64,000 nt of DNA from Mugil cephalus (lineage: Eukaryota > Chordata > Actinopteri > Mugiliformes > Mugilidae). The notes beneath the pieces were generated by a model. It had not been told where the DNA came from and made no database searches. It worked only from the letters and a program-made list of their open reading frames with translations. Shown in pieces: positions 35,501 to 47,995 of the stretch (within the stretch, counting starts at the first letter, position 1; each line of letters opens with the position of its first letter). The translations under genes and the position numbers were made by a program. The stretch is taken from NCBI RefSeq assembly GCF_022458985.1, contig NC_061781.1, positions 2,087,501-2,151,500 on the forward strand, in the 5' to 3' direction.

Positions 35501-37250
35501 TTTCCTCCATATATGTCTCCTGGCTCCTTGCTCCGCTTGCTCTCTGCCTCTCACCCCACCCTCGTCTCCACGCATATGGGATTCACATTTGGCTTCACCG
35601 AACGGTCTCTTAATGTGATATTATGATACATTATCTGAAGCCATTTACTCCCTGTCACCACCTCTCATGCGGTCCGCAAGCTGAGCGAGCCAAGGAGGGG
35701 CGCTCGGACTCTGTCCAGGTGAGTTATGGCCATTTAATTTGACACTGTTCACAGCGGTGATCATTTACAATGCCTGAAAGTGTAATCAAAATGCAAACCG
35801 TGCTTACGTGGATCTGTTAGCTCTCTTTCTCTCTTTTGGAGCCTGTTGGTGCTGTATAGCACCCCCACGCACACACACCACCAACCCCCCCACCCATGCT
35901 GCCGGCTGTAAATCGCCTCTGTCGAAGGTGTGTGTGTGCATGTGTGAAGGAACAGAAGGTGAGAAATTTGGGGGTCAGATGAGGTCTTTCAGGTAATTGC
36001 ACTTCTTAAACTTTTGACCCTCTAAGTCCTACTTAGAGCGGTGCAGCTCGCTCCCCTTATTTCCCTGGAGACTTGATTCTGCATACCAGGACTTGTGTGT
36101 TTCTGATACAATGAGCATCTGAGCCCTACACAGCCCGTGTTATTCTTTTTTCTTGGCATTTATTTGACCTCCCCTTCTCTATTTAATCCAAAAATACACG
36201 AGTTTGCTCTCCGTTCTGCTCTGCGTCTGCGGTAGATGATACGATTTATCTTTCTTTTCCTCTCAATTTCTTTCTTTCACACCTCAGTTAGAGGATTATA
36301 TCTTTGCTATAAATCTTTCTTTCAACAGTCTTCCGGCAAAGTTCAACAGAGAGCACACATGCAAATAGATGAATGTGAAGCAAAAGTAGAAGCATATTTA
36401 CTCCAAAAGCTATAGCATGCAGAAAGAAATGCAAACATCAGGCCACCGTCCATCTGCGAATCAACTGTGTGTCATCAGGTTATTTGAATCGATAGGCTTG
36501 TAAAAAGCAAAGGATCAGGATGTTAATGTAAAAACCTATTTCTAATGCCTCTGACATGTGGTGAATGTCAACGAAATGTTTCTTTAGGAAACAGGGAAAA
36601 CATTTCAAAACATTTTTGTGGTGTCTGTCTTCTTTCAAGATGAAATCAAGACGCTTTTGCTTGTGCTAATGACTGGTTATAAGTTATGTTCTTTATTCTC
36701 ATGGTGACACATCCAACATACACTCACTTGCCAGTTCATTACATACACCAGTGAAATCAATTTAATTTAACAGTCCTGCTCTGGATCCTCCTTCATGGTC
36801 ATCAGAAACAGCGCCAGAACAGTAGTAATGTACTGGATGACCACTGTGGAAGATGTAGTTTGGCTACTTGAATTAAACACCCAAGTATTGCTGCTATTTG
36901 GCCTGACCCACTGACTAAAGTCATAGGAACATGCATTGGTACAACTCAATATAAAAGCCTCCATAATGAAAAATTAAATCAACATCTCTCTCAATTAGTT
37001 TAAATAAATGCTGAATAACAGATCCCTCATGAAGAAGATTGAACATTAAACGCAAGACTGTTAGATCAGAATGCGTTCACTTGTGTATCAACATGGCAGC
37101 AAAGTTTCGAGCAGATCGTTGAGTTAATTAACTTCCCATTTAACTCCTCTTCTTCTCCCCCCTTTATGGCACGGAAGGAGAAAGCACGTGAAGTAGAAGA
37201 GGAAGAAGGCCACAAAGGCCAGTTGTTTTTAAATAAACTAAATCTGCTAA
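32600..37250. other. Gene-free stretch of the efhc2-ndp spacer
   Basis: Apart from T-runs (such as 33119-33135) and a fragment at about 33305-33380 resembling 42397-42470, I see no gene, RNA or classifiable repeat. Conserved non-coding enhancers cannot be judged from one sequence. Confidence 0.45.
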
Positions 37251-37299
37251 CAGTTTTATAACCCTGACCTCGTAAAAAAAAAAAAAAAAAAAAAAACGC

Positions 37300-37811
37300 T
37301 GCAGCTTTTGGTCAGCTCTCTCAAGTTGGGGTGAGGAGAGCGGCCAGGTCTGGAATTCCCATTTGCCGCTGTGGAGCGTGTCAGTGCGTCAGCTGGTGTG
37401 TTTGCGAAGGAGAGAGTGAGAGGAAGACGAATGATATATGATTGCTGTGTCACGATCCACATGTGACGACGAGCGTCCTTCCTCCCAGGCTGAGCATCCG
37501 GGCTGCTGCTGCTGCTGCTGCTCCCTATTTCTGGTGACCCCCCCACCCCCCCACACCACCACCTCCCTCGTCAGAGAGAAAAGTGAGGGAGTGGGGATGA
37601 AGAGAGAGAGAGGAGGAGGTGAGAGAGACAGACAGAGGGAGGAGAGAGTAGTGCTCAGACAATCAGTGTGAGGGAGGGAGAGATAGAGGTAGAAACAAGA
37701 GGAGAGAGGAGAAGCCGGCTGGGAAACAATAGCTGAACAGATCCAGTGTTGCTTATAGGATCTCATGCTCTCTGGATACCTCCGCTGTGTGTCTGCAGCC
37801 GGGCGCTGAAG
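37300..37811 (+). promoter_or_regulatory. Candidate ndp promoter and non-coding first exon
   Basis: Human NDP begins with a non-coding exon followed by a long intron. This GC-richer segment has a six-unit CTG run (about 37501-37520) and a long GA-rich tract (about 37576-37710). It ends GGGCGCTGAAG followed by GTAAGAC, a strong donor-like junction at 37811/37812. It is on the ndp strand, about 12 kb before the first coding exon. The link to ndp is an inference from position and layout. Confidence 0.3.
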
Positions 37812-40095
37812 GTAAGACCTCCAACCTGAGTGTCACACCTCTGGGTCACCTACACCAGCACCATGTCCAGCATTTTCTGTCAAGGAGATCCTGTAATGTC
37901 AGGAGCCCGGCAATGCATTTTTGTGTTGCTGTCCGAGTCCAGGTGAAACTTCTGCTCTCACTTTTTTTTTTCCTTCTCTGAACATCCCTGAGCTCAGGTG
38001 CACATTCCTCACTTATTGCAGGTCCTTGCTGCTCTGTGTGAGTCCAGAAAACTGCAAGTGGTTGTGATTAGGACACGGTGCGGCCTGACGTGTAATCGAA
38101 GGAAACATTGTTTGTGCTGGCGCTGGTGGTTTTGCTAATCAAGCGCTGCCGGTGAGGCTGGGAAGGATAGTGGAAGCGGTGGAGCTCGTGGGGAGTGCAC
38201 GGGGTTAAATAGCAGTACGAACAACTTTGGATATGTAGGAATATGTGTTTTACAGGTGCATGCGTTCATGTCCGTGAGTATATGATTGACTTGGCCAGTT
38301 CTTTTAGAGCCTGAGGGCTTCTGGGTTATGGTGTAGGGGGATGATGACAGATGTATCAGGCTCTGTGGTAGGTAGGTAGGCGGAGGAGGAGATGAGCTAC
38401 CACTTCCATTTCACTAAGGGCGAGAGGCGTGCTTATGATAGAGAGAGAGAGAGGGAGAAGGTGTTTAAATGAAAAATGAAGTGACGAGAAAAGAGTTGGG
38501 GCTAATGAGAGGGGTGAGAGGAACGGCCCGGGTAGGTGGAGGAAAAACATCTGAAAAAGAGAAGACTCTTCTCTGGATGGGAAGGACACAATAAATAGGA
38601 GAAACAGAATGAAACTGAGATGTGTGAGAGAGGTGGAGGTGAGAGTGTCTGACTGACTCAGGAGAAAAAAAAAAAAAAGAGAGAGACGGTGTGATGCAAA
38701 CATCCCTCCAGACATCTCCGCTCTCCACTTCCGGTGACGCCAGATGAGAAACAGTTTGGACAGTAAGACGTTTCAACTCTGCGTCAGACCTAGTCTCAAA
38801 CTAAAAGTCACCTTTAAAGTGTTTGGAGAAGAGAGAGTCGAAGACGAGGTGTAGGAGGTGTGTTTGAAACGTCGCACATTCAGCCAGGTGCAGAAAGACA
38901 GCAATGCTCTGGCAGAGCGCTCGGTTTTTGTCTCTGCATTCTCATGTTTCATATTCTCACACATGGATGCAAACACACACACACTGGGGCCCATTGTGAG
39001 TGTATTTATTTGGACAGTGTTGAAGCTCCGATAGGCAGTTCACAATGTGTCACCGCCTCAGGAATGTGCTTCTGACAAATGGATGCTCTGCACGAACTGC
39101 AGGGCCATCGAGAGGATCCTTAACGCCAACCTGCCAGACAAGTGTGTGACAGATATCGGCTGCCCCGAAAGAAACCCGGTCCAATGGGATAAAACAAACA
39201 CGCCTACGACTCCTTTCGCCCACTCTTCCCGAGAACGCCCCGGGCTTGGAGCTGAATGGAGAATCGATCTAGTTTCATGCGTAGCTTCTACCCCGCAGCT
39301 CGCCACATTCCCCGTGTTTTCTTTCTTTCTTTCTGATGAGGATGGAGAGAGCTATCTGAGGAGCTAGGGTTTACGATTTGAGATCCGTGTGTGTCGACCC
39401 AGGAAGATTAGGGGTTCTGTTTTTCACCAGAAGCACACTAAACCAGACAATATTTGCAAAGATGTGTCCTCCCTGATGTCTCTTTCTGGTCTCCCTGGCT
39501 TCTGAGAAGCTAACACAAGCTTATCTCCGGCTTTCACGGCTGCACACTCATTGGCTGCACACTGTTCTCAAATCCACACTGTTTGTCTTATCTTTACTTT
39601 GGGGGGTGGGGGGGAGGGATATATTTAGTGAGGAGCTTAGCTTTTAGGAGGGTGGCGCGTGGGGAGGGTAACGAGAGGGAGAGAGAAAGTTTGTGTGTGC
39701 TCGTCAGTGGCGTCAGTAGATGGTGTAGGAGCTTGGCACTGCATGCCACACTGTGTGTACGTATGTGTACGCTTGGAGTGTATGTGTGGCTAGAGGACAG
39801 GTCTGTGGTTCCATACACCACCCTTCCCCTCCTCTCTCTCCCTCCCTCCCTCGCTGCAGTCAGGAATCTGCCCTTTAGTTTATTAAAAGCTGGTGAAACA
39901 ATGGAGGGGGTGAGGGTGGGGATGGGGGCAGGTGGGGAGATGAATAGAGAAAATCATGACGTAAACTCTGGGCACGGTGCAGCAAATCAGAGAGGAGTGT
40001 GGTGATGTAGTTGGAAAGCAGAAGAGAGGGAGAGACAGTCAAAAAAAAAAGACACTTCCCCTTCTTTACCTGTCAATTCGCCCTAAGTTCCCACT
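37812..40095. other. Low-complexity purine/pyrimidine-rich spacer
   Basis: GA-rich and G-rich tracts (38430-38700; 39600-39680; 39900-39940) generate several spurious open frames. No gene is recognised. Confidence 0.5.
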
Positions 40096-40797
40096 TGGGA
40101 TGTCCTGATCCGTACTGGGGCCGATCCAGGCATTTTTAAAATGATTGCATTGGTATTTTGCTTCAGCCAAGCCTGATCTTGTGTTGTTATTTATATTAGC
40201 TCTGCCATAAACCAAAATCACGTCCCTGTAGAGTCAAATCATTTATTCCTCTTTGTTGGCTGGCATCAAAGCTGCCAAAAATCAAAAGAGAGGAAGAGGA
40301 AATAAAATCATGAGACTAAACATGTCTACTGTGTTGAATAACTTTATTCTGGAAGATGAAGCCTGTCAGAAAATCAGGAAATGTAAATTATGCAATGTGG
40401 ATGTTTGGTGAGGTGGCAGTAGATCAGCATTCGGTACTACCAACTTGATTCACCATCAAAAAAAAAGGAAGTGCATCAACAAATACTGAACGCTGTGTTT
40501 GAAAGAAGAGAAAAGTTTCCTGGAGACAGCGTCAGAAAATCTTCCAGAGAGGGTTAGGGAGTTACACCAGCACATTTCTAAAGTAGAGAACACGGTTTTC
40601 TGGAGCCAAGAGACAAGCTACCCTCTCCACACTACATTAACTCTGACAGACAGATTTACTGGACTGAATCCAGTCGACTCTAGGAGGATACAAGAAAGAC
40701 AAGAAAAGACTTTAGGAATCTACAGTAACTGTAGGACATTTAAGACTAGATCAGGAATTGGATTGGGAGGCAAACAAAATTCATTGGGACATCCCTA
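40096..40797 (+). mobile_element. hAT-type transposon remnant with BED zinc-finger trace (copy 2)
   Basis: The left end GGGATGTCC (40097-40105) and right end GGGACATCCC (40786-40795) are inverse. Around 40380-40465 the frame reads KCKLCNVDVW, one stop, GGSRSAFGTTNLIHH, the pattern of a BED zinc finger as found at the start of hAT transposases. Later pieces are frame-broken. The same blocks occur reversed at 2770-3221. No clear 8-bp target duplication is seen. Confidence 0.7.
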
Positions 40798-43700
40798 ATT
40801 CAAACTCCTCTATTCGATGCACCTGTTTTCTCAGCGTGGCAGCTCTGTAACCAAGTGTTCAATCGCCACCACAGTCCCTGGACAACAACTGTATACTCAG
40901 CTGCCCGGCCAGCCCGGGTGATAAAGCAGTGGATCCCTCTGAAGATCTGGCTCTTCAGCATCAAACACTAGCATCCCAGCAATGTTTAGAGCCCCATGGC
41001 AGCAATATATAATGGCCCCTAGAATCCACATGCACCCAGCCCATGTGCGCATATGTGTGTGTGTGTGAGAGAGAGAGAGTGAACAAACACCCATAAGTAA
41101 GGTGGGCAGGGGCTATTTATACATGCGCCCCACTGGCACGAACAAAACACAGTGACGAGGACTGAGAAATTCTGTTCGACACTGCATATGGCTGCCACAG
41201 TTTGGAGGCTCCATGGTGTCACTTTTCACAAGATTATCAGATAATGCCATCGTTTCACTTCAACAAAAGTCTTCATAGTGACTTTATTGTTTTTATTGTT
41301 TTTGCACCTCGTGTCTTCTGTGTATTTTTTTTTTTTTTTTTTTAGTCATTAAATCTAGGTTATTATTTATTATTGCAGTTCATAAAGTGACAGGAAATTA
41401 CAACTATCTGAACATGAAATGTTTTGCAGAATTGTTTGTTTTATGCAAACAGCACTCCCATAATAGTAGACTTTCCATTAATACGGACATATTCTTCCTT
41501 TTAAAAACAAAACTGACGTGTTTCTTGAGTAAAAGCAGCAACAAAACTCTATACTTGAAGAATTAAATGTAATATATTTTCATATATACACACTTATTTC
41601 TTTCCCAGCATGCCTCTAAGAGAGACATCACAATATCTTGGGTCCTTAAGCCTGAAATCACCGTCTCATAACTCCCCAAATCCAAAAGCTTCAAACCAGA
41701 GGGATTGTGGGTATGTAAGGAGGGGTTGTACTGTGGTTATGTGGTTTTGGCTCCCCAGATATCTTCAACCCAGGCTGGATATTTCTGCAGATTCTGGGCC
41801 CTTCTTAAATGATCTGCCCCTTGGCAACACTGCTCAAGTTGTATCTACAAGAAAACGAAGTGGAATTTGCTTAATTTGATTTGCTCCATGACAGACGATA
41901 TGTCTTTTAATAAGCAGTAAATGCAGATTTAGAGACAGGTCTGAAGTTACATATAGCACATGGCGTGTAATAATTTCATCTGCCCCTGGGCCTCCAGCTT
42001 TCTAATTAGTTTCCAAGTACCGTAAAGAATAAAAGGGGATTGCTTTGATTTTTTATTTGTTTTTCCTTGTGCCAAACTATTGTAGCTCTAATTTGTTTAA
42101 GGAAAAACAGAGCCAGTGAACAGACTGATGTAGCAACATAACTTACCTGGGAGGCCAAAGAGGGTCTATGCTCAGGTTGAATCTTTAGATTTCCTCACAT
42201 GTTGAGATGATGTGCACTGTTCCACAGTAAGAACAAAGCTGGATAAATATTCCCGCAACGGATGTATGCAGAGCCAATGTTCATTGTAAACACTCAAATT
42301 TATCTGCCAGTAGCCTGAATGCCAGTCAAACTTCCCTACCCGCAATTGTTTTGTGGTGGCAAGCTGGTCTGGAGTCTCTCCGTTGGGAATAGATTATTCT
42401 CCTGCAAAGATCTGCTGGGCCAAGCAAATCTTTTGGACGGGACTTTATGTGGTGATGGACAGAAGTGTAACAGTAGTCATACACATATTCTGAGTGCCAT
42501 GGAGTTGAATCTGTTTATAACAAATGGCTGTGATTGTTTGTAGAGACATCAAATTGCATGCAGAGGTATTTTTCCCTATGTTTGCATTGACAAACGGCCC
42601 ATAGTGAAATCCAAACCACATCTATATATTTTATACAGACTATATATTTTTGAATAAAACTGAATTTGACCATAAGAACCTAGTGCTCTAGTCTGATAAC
42701 ACCGAAGATCTTACTGAGAAGTATAAATCCGCCTTAATATTTTGCATTTAACCCTTCCAAATTCCGCTGGGTAGTATATGTGACAGTAGTAGCCTTTTGA
42801 ACCAATCAGAGCTCTGTACACGAGTTGTGTTTGAGTAAATGCTGATTGCTATATGTCACTTTCTTCTGATTTCACTGATAAAAGCCATTATAGGATTCAA
42901 CCAACACATTTTCTCAAAACAAAAAAAATTCAGGCGACTTCTCATTTTTTAACTGTGTGCCAACTTTGATTACTCAAGAACAATACGACTTAGAGTGACT
43001 CTGACTTTTGTGATAGAAACTTAAGAGACTTTGGTTTCAAAAGAGACCAAGATTATGCATGAGTTCCAAAATGCTCATGAACAGCATTCAATTTTTCTTC
43101 GTCCTAAATAGGTGTTTTTTTGCAAAAAGGCTGGAATGATAAGAAGTTTGTTTATAGAGTTTATAGGAAGATGTCTTACAAACCAGCTTTGTTTCCAAAG
43201 CTGAGGATGAACTCACTAGCGTACAACATTGAGTTGTTGGGTTAGAGTTTATGCTCACATCTAGCTATTATGGTGTACTATCATCATGTTGTTAAGAGGC
43301 AAAGCATAACTCCTGTAAAGGTAAAGCAGTTTGCACTAAATAATTCAACAACATTTTCTATTCAACATGATCATCATCTGTTGCCAAAGTTGGCTTTTTG
43401 CTTTGTTTTTATTGAGATGTGTAACATTAGCTTCAGTCTGTTGTATGGTGCATTTCCAACTCTCCCATAGTCACCTGGACTCATTAAGGAGCCTGCCAAA
43501 GACAGTGTTCTGCTCATGTCACTTAAATTAGCAAACAAACTCTATCAGTAAAATCTGGCAGAGACAGCTGTCATTCCAGATGTCCAAATTGACAATTGTC
43601 AGCTCAAAACGAGCAAATGTTCTGATTTCTTTCAACAACTCTTTGCTACCAATGGAGGGAACTGAGACACTGCAGTGCTTCAAATTGATTACTTACTTGG

Positions 43701-45848
43701 GTGGCACAGGATGGATGTGCATGCAGCAATACATTTTATTTAGATTTAGAAAGCTTGAGTGTTTCTGCAGCCACAATTTACCAGTGTCCCACAGCCACTT
43801 CACATACATGTAGACGCTGATCTGCTAGATTAACTAGGCTGGTGAGAGGCAAACATCAGGAAAACAAGTGTGCAGTAGTTGCAAATACAAAAATAAGTGA
43901 AACAGAATTCCAAAAACCTAACATAAGAAATGAGAACGATTAAATATACATAATAACTTCCATTAAAAGAGAAGTACTTTACAATCATTAGTCTGAAGTG
44001 ATAAATCTACCTTCATGAGAGATTATTTTTTATTTGTATTTAACTGAGTCGTTTCTTAGTTGTTGAGCATTTTGGTCCTTAATGGCAAGTGTGTAAAAGA
44101 AATAAATCTAGAAAAGCTACAGCATCCATCACCTCTAAGAACCACCACTTGTTTTAAGTTTGCTTCAAACTTGGCAAGGTTGGGATATAATTCAGGACGT
44201 CTCATTACTTCTGCAGAACAGAACACACTCTCTCCTTCCTTCATCTTTGTGATGCAGCGAGTCTAGCCACTGTTTTCTACTGTTCTTGCATACAAAGTGT
44301 TCCCACTTGACTGAGCTCTGAACCTGGAATTACTGGGCATACCTAAAAAACCATGACTTCCTGTTTCCTGCCCAACATCACGGACTTTGATTGCGTTTTA
44401 GTAAAGATAAGGTGGCTTTGCAGTTCCAAAACAACAAAAGCCTCACCTTGTCAAATGGAAAATGTGACTTGCCTTGTTGGAGGTTTACTGGACGGATCCT
44501 GGCCTTGCTGCAGCTTTTCTACAACACTCGTCAACTGAAGCTGTTTACTTTAATCGAGCTGAAATTTCATGGGTAATTCGGAATGAATGACTCGCTGCAG
44601 TTTGTAGAGCTCCGCTGCCAACATCGTGATGAAAACAGTAAAGGCCCAAGGTGACACTGTGAGTCTGGATCCAACACAGCTCCCGAACATAATCAGGACA
44701 ACAGAGGGGTACGAAAGCTTGGAGCTGGTCCGGATGGAAAAGGAATGAGATACTACAACACAATGGGGATTTGTTTAAGTAATCATATCAGAAAGTTTGA
44801 GTGGATGATGGGTTTGATTCCAAATGCTAGATCCAGGAAAGACATAGACCGTAACGGTTTAGGGTTTGAGGGTCATTATACTTGGATGAGACTGGACTGG
44901 AGGATGCAGCTGCTTTTTGTAAATTCTCAAGCCTTTAAACAAACCAGGTAAAGGTGAGGAGGCCACACTGAACCTCAAGCTGTTCCAAACATGCTGTTTA
45001 CTTCTGCTAAAAACCTACATGGCAGACAGGCAGGGGCATTAATAAGTTCTCAGTTTGCACTCTCACGGTGCAGTGATGAACTCCCTTGGATTCAGTCTCT
45101 ACGTATTATCCTAAAAGCTCCCATTATCTGAGCTATGTATTGATATCACCAGCTTTCAGAGTTTAGGCATGGCCAGCCAAAAGAGACAGTAATTATGATG
45201 TGTAGTCACCTTGTAGTGATGGGATGTCCCTGCTTGCATAGCAATGACTTCCTCAGCTGGCTGCATGACAGGCAGATGGCAGTCAATACTTGTGTTGCAC
45301 ATAAAAAGGTGGTGAAGTCTGTCTGGCTTCGCTAATTGTTAATCAGAGATGGAGCTGGCTGTAGATCAAAATTACAGCTTTCTGGGTAAAATAAAGTTTG
45401 ATTGGCTCGTCCTTGTATTTGCTAAGCGGACGATTCCCATATAAGGCTGCCACCAGTCTTGAGGTAGAATTGCGATCTACACCTGAAATGGTATAATGGG
45501 TTTACATCTTATTCTGGCTTTATAGGATACTGCAACCACCTTTGTTTTCAAAGATATAACTGAAAACTGTCACTGGGCACTAAAACTACAGGAGCCCAAC
45601 AAGAAGTGTTTAAAACTAAAGTCCAAATGTCTACTAGAAGCTGTCACCAAAAAGAGAGTGGGAATTGACTCACTTTTTGATTTCCAGACCTCCATGTTAA
45701 AATGTAGAATTCATTAATACACAGGATAAGATGTTACAATCCCTTGTGCCATGATCTGAGGCAAAACTCATTTAGAAGCCCAGTCAAACTAAGAAACTGA
45801 CCAGCAGGCCAACAGTCAGCTACCAACTAGCAATGAGCAAGAAGACAT
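40798..45848. other. Gene-free stretch of the putative ndp intron 1
   Basis: T-run at about 41327-41343; otherwise no recognisable gene or classifiable repeat. Short frames at 41610-41879, 42319-42543 and 43580-43813 show no family features. Confidence 0.45.
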
Positions 45849-46001
45849 CAGCTAACTAGCCTAGCCAACAGCAGCAGGTAAGAAGTGATGGGATATGCAA
45901 CTACACTTCAATCAACACTTCTTCCCTCTGCCAAGATTGGAAGTAAAACGCTAACAGACACCAGCTAATTAGCCTAGCCAACAGTAGCAGGTAAGAAGTG
46001 A
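45849..46001 (+). repeat. Local 40-bp direct duplication
   Basis: The 40-bp segments 45849-45888 and 45962-46001 differ at only two visible positions and are 73 bp apart. Both contain TAGCCTAGCCAACAG and AGGTAAGAAGTGA. Confidence 0.8.
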
Positions 46002-46949
46002 GGTCAGGTCCAGAAAACTTTTGTATCTGTAGCTCATCTCTATATTCATGACAATTGTATGGGCAAAAATTCTTATAGACCTCACCTGTTTAAATTATGT
46101 TAAGGCATAAGATTAGACAGAAGTAAGGGCGTGGCTGAGTCATGAAGTCCCAAGATGGCATTGGCTGCTGACAACACACTTATCTTATAAACTTTTGCAA
46201 TGTATGCTGCATCTGTAGATTTGAAACTCCACTAAAATATCACTTAAACCTGCAAGGACTGACTTTTAGGTCACTTTTAAAACATTTATGTATTCACATA
46301 TCCAACAGATCTGCTGCGCCATTATTCAGTTGTATATTGGTGTTTATTTCCCCCATCTTTGTTTGTTATGGTATCCATGAGTGCACGACATAGTTTGCCG
46401 GATAATCTCAAAATTTGTCTAATTTTAGTGCCAAAGCTGGAACACCTTTGAACAGCACTGTGGACCATAGTGTAATTAGATAGGAAACCCAAAAACAATA
46501 TGCTAAAAGAAGCTTCAACCCAAAAAAGAAGGACATTAAAGAGTCCAATCATTTTCTGGATTTAGCTCCATGAGCGAAACCTTTCCTTTCTGCTCAAAGT
46601 CATTTGTTATTTCAAGTGCTGTAATAAAAACACTGCAGCTTTAAGATAGGCTTTACGGTATTAGCTAATCTTCAGAACATGTTTAATAGAAAACCAAACT
46701 TTATATAAATAAATGTAAATACAGCTGTGGACCATGGGCTCAGCTGACATGCAGGAAATCTGGTGCTAGTTAGCTATTAGCTATTCTATCGTGCCATATA
46801 TTGAAGCTGTCATGTGTGCTTTGCAATGTGCACTGCTCTTTATAGGAAGTTTGAGGCCACAGGGTGCACGCAAAATGCACTGAGGGTGATAGGTGAGAGT
46901 TGCCAAAGAGGTGAGCAGTAGACTTTTGTCCCTGGGGCTCTCCTACAGG

Positions 46950-47285
46950 TTAATCCGGCCATGTGAAGCTCATAGAGGTGGAGGCAAACATGTAGACATA
47001 ACTTGTAAAAACTACATCCAACAGTACGTCCTGTGTTTTGTGACCGAGTGTTGATTTCATCTCCTGCACTCGCTCGATCTTAAATGACCAGAGCGCTAAG
47101 ACAAGCACACTAATGACGATGATAGTGATACCAGCAGCAGACATGGGGATTGTAATGCTCGGTTGGGGCCCGGCTGGCAGGGCCGGAGGTGCTGATGGGT
47201 GCTGGCTGCGTGAGGCAGCTCCAAGAACGCGGGGCCGTCCACTATGTAAACCCTGCAGCGCGAGTTCGACGGGCCAGCGAAACAT
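46950..47285 (-). other. Unassigned 111-codon open frame with one strong hydrophobic segment
   Basis: I do not recognise this. The frame starts MFRWPVELALQG, has a proline/alanine-rich middle (SAPPALPAGPQP), then a membrane-like segment AAGITIIVISVLVLALW (about residues 50-66), a basic KIERVQEMK stretch, and ends MSFTWPD. The 5' half is GC-richer than its surroundings. A second Met precedes the hydrophobic part (MSAAG). No splice partners or poly(A) signal are evident. It could be a small membrane protein, a decayed retrocopy or chance. Confidence 0.2.
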
Positions 47286-47937
47286 CTCAGGGAGTATTTA
47301 TTTTAACAAGCCAAATGATACTTCTATTTCTCTCAGGAGGAATGTTAAGGTTAAATGATTCCCCTTAGATAGAAAAAACACCGTGGGAGGGATGCAGGGG
47401 CGCTGTAGGTGGAGGGATGGAGAGGATGCATGTGAATATTTTTACTGAACTTGACACTTGATTTTAGTTCAAATGAGGAAATCAATACACTGGTGTGAAT
47501 TTTCTGCTTGAAAGTTTAACTGACTGTTCCAATCACACACATGGATTTTCTCAAAACACAGCTTCTCTTACTCTATTAATCCAACTATAATACTTTTAAC
47601 ACAACTTGTACGTCAACAACCACTTACTGATACTACTGAGTGGTGAGCTACTTTTACATGACCAAGTCAAAATTACTTATGTTACCTATATTAATAAACT
47701 GGCAGACCTTGCATAACTACATGAACCCTTACAGCATGATATGATTCAATATGTTTATAGTCACTTGTCTTACTCTAATGACTTACTTTTCTTCCCTTTC
47801 TTCAGTCAATATATTTATCTGTGACAGAAGTTAATGTACAGAGTCAGTGTATGTATCTATGACAGAAGTTTGTTTATCTGTTTCTCCTGTTCTTCTTTTC
47901 TCTCTATCTTCTCTGTTTCCACCCGGCTGGCCTCCTT

Positions 47938-47995
47938 GTAAAGCGTCTTGAGACAATTGTTATTGATGCTATATAAAATAAATTGAATTGAAATG
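47938..47995 (+). repeat. LINE/SINE 3'-tail-like fragment
   Basis: AAAGCGTCTTGAGACAATTG, then TTATTGATGCTATATAAAAT and TTGAATTGAA; the same tail type as 17735-17800. Confidence 0.5.

Noticed and set aside
39583-40005. 140-codon plus-strand open frame
   Set aside because: Built from G-rich and GA-rich runs; residue composition is low-complexity.
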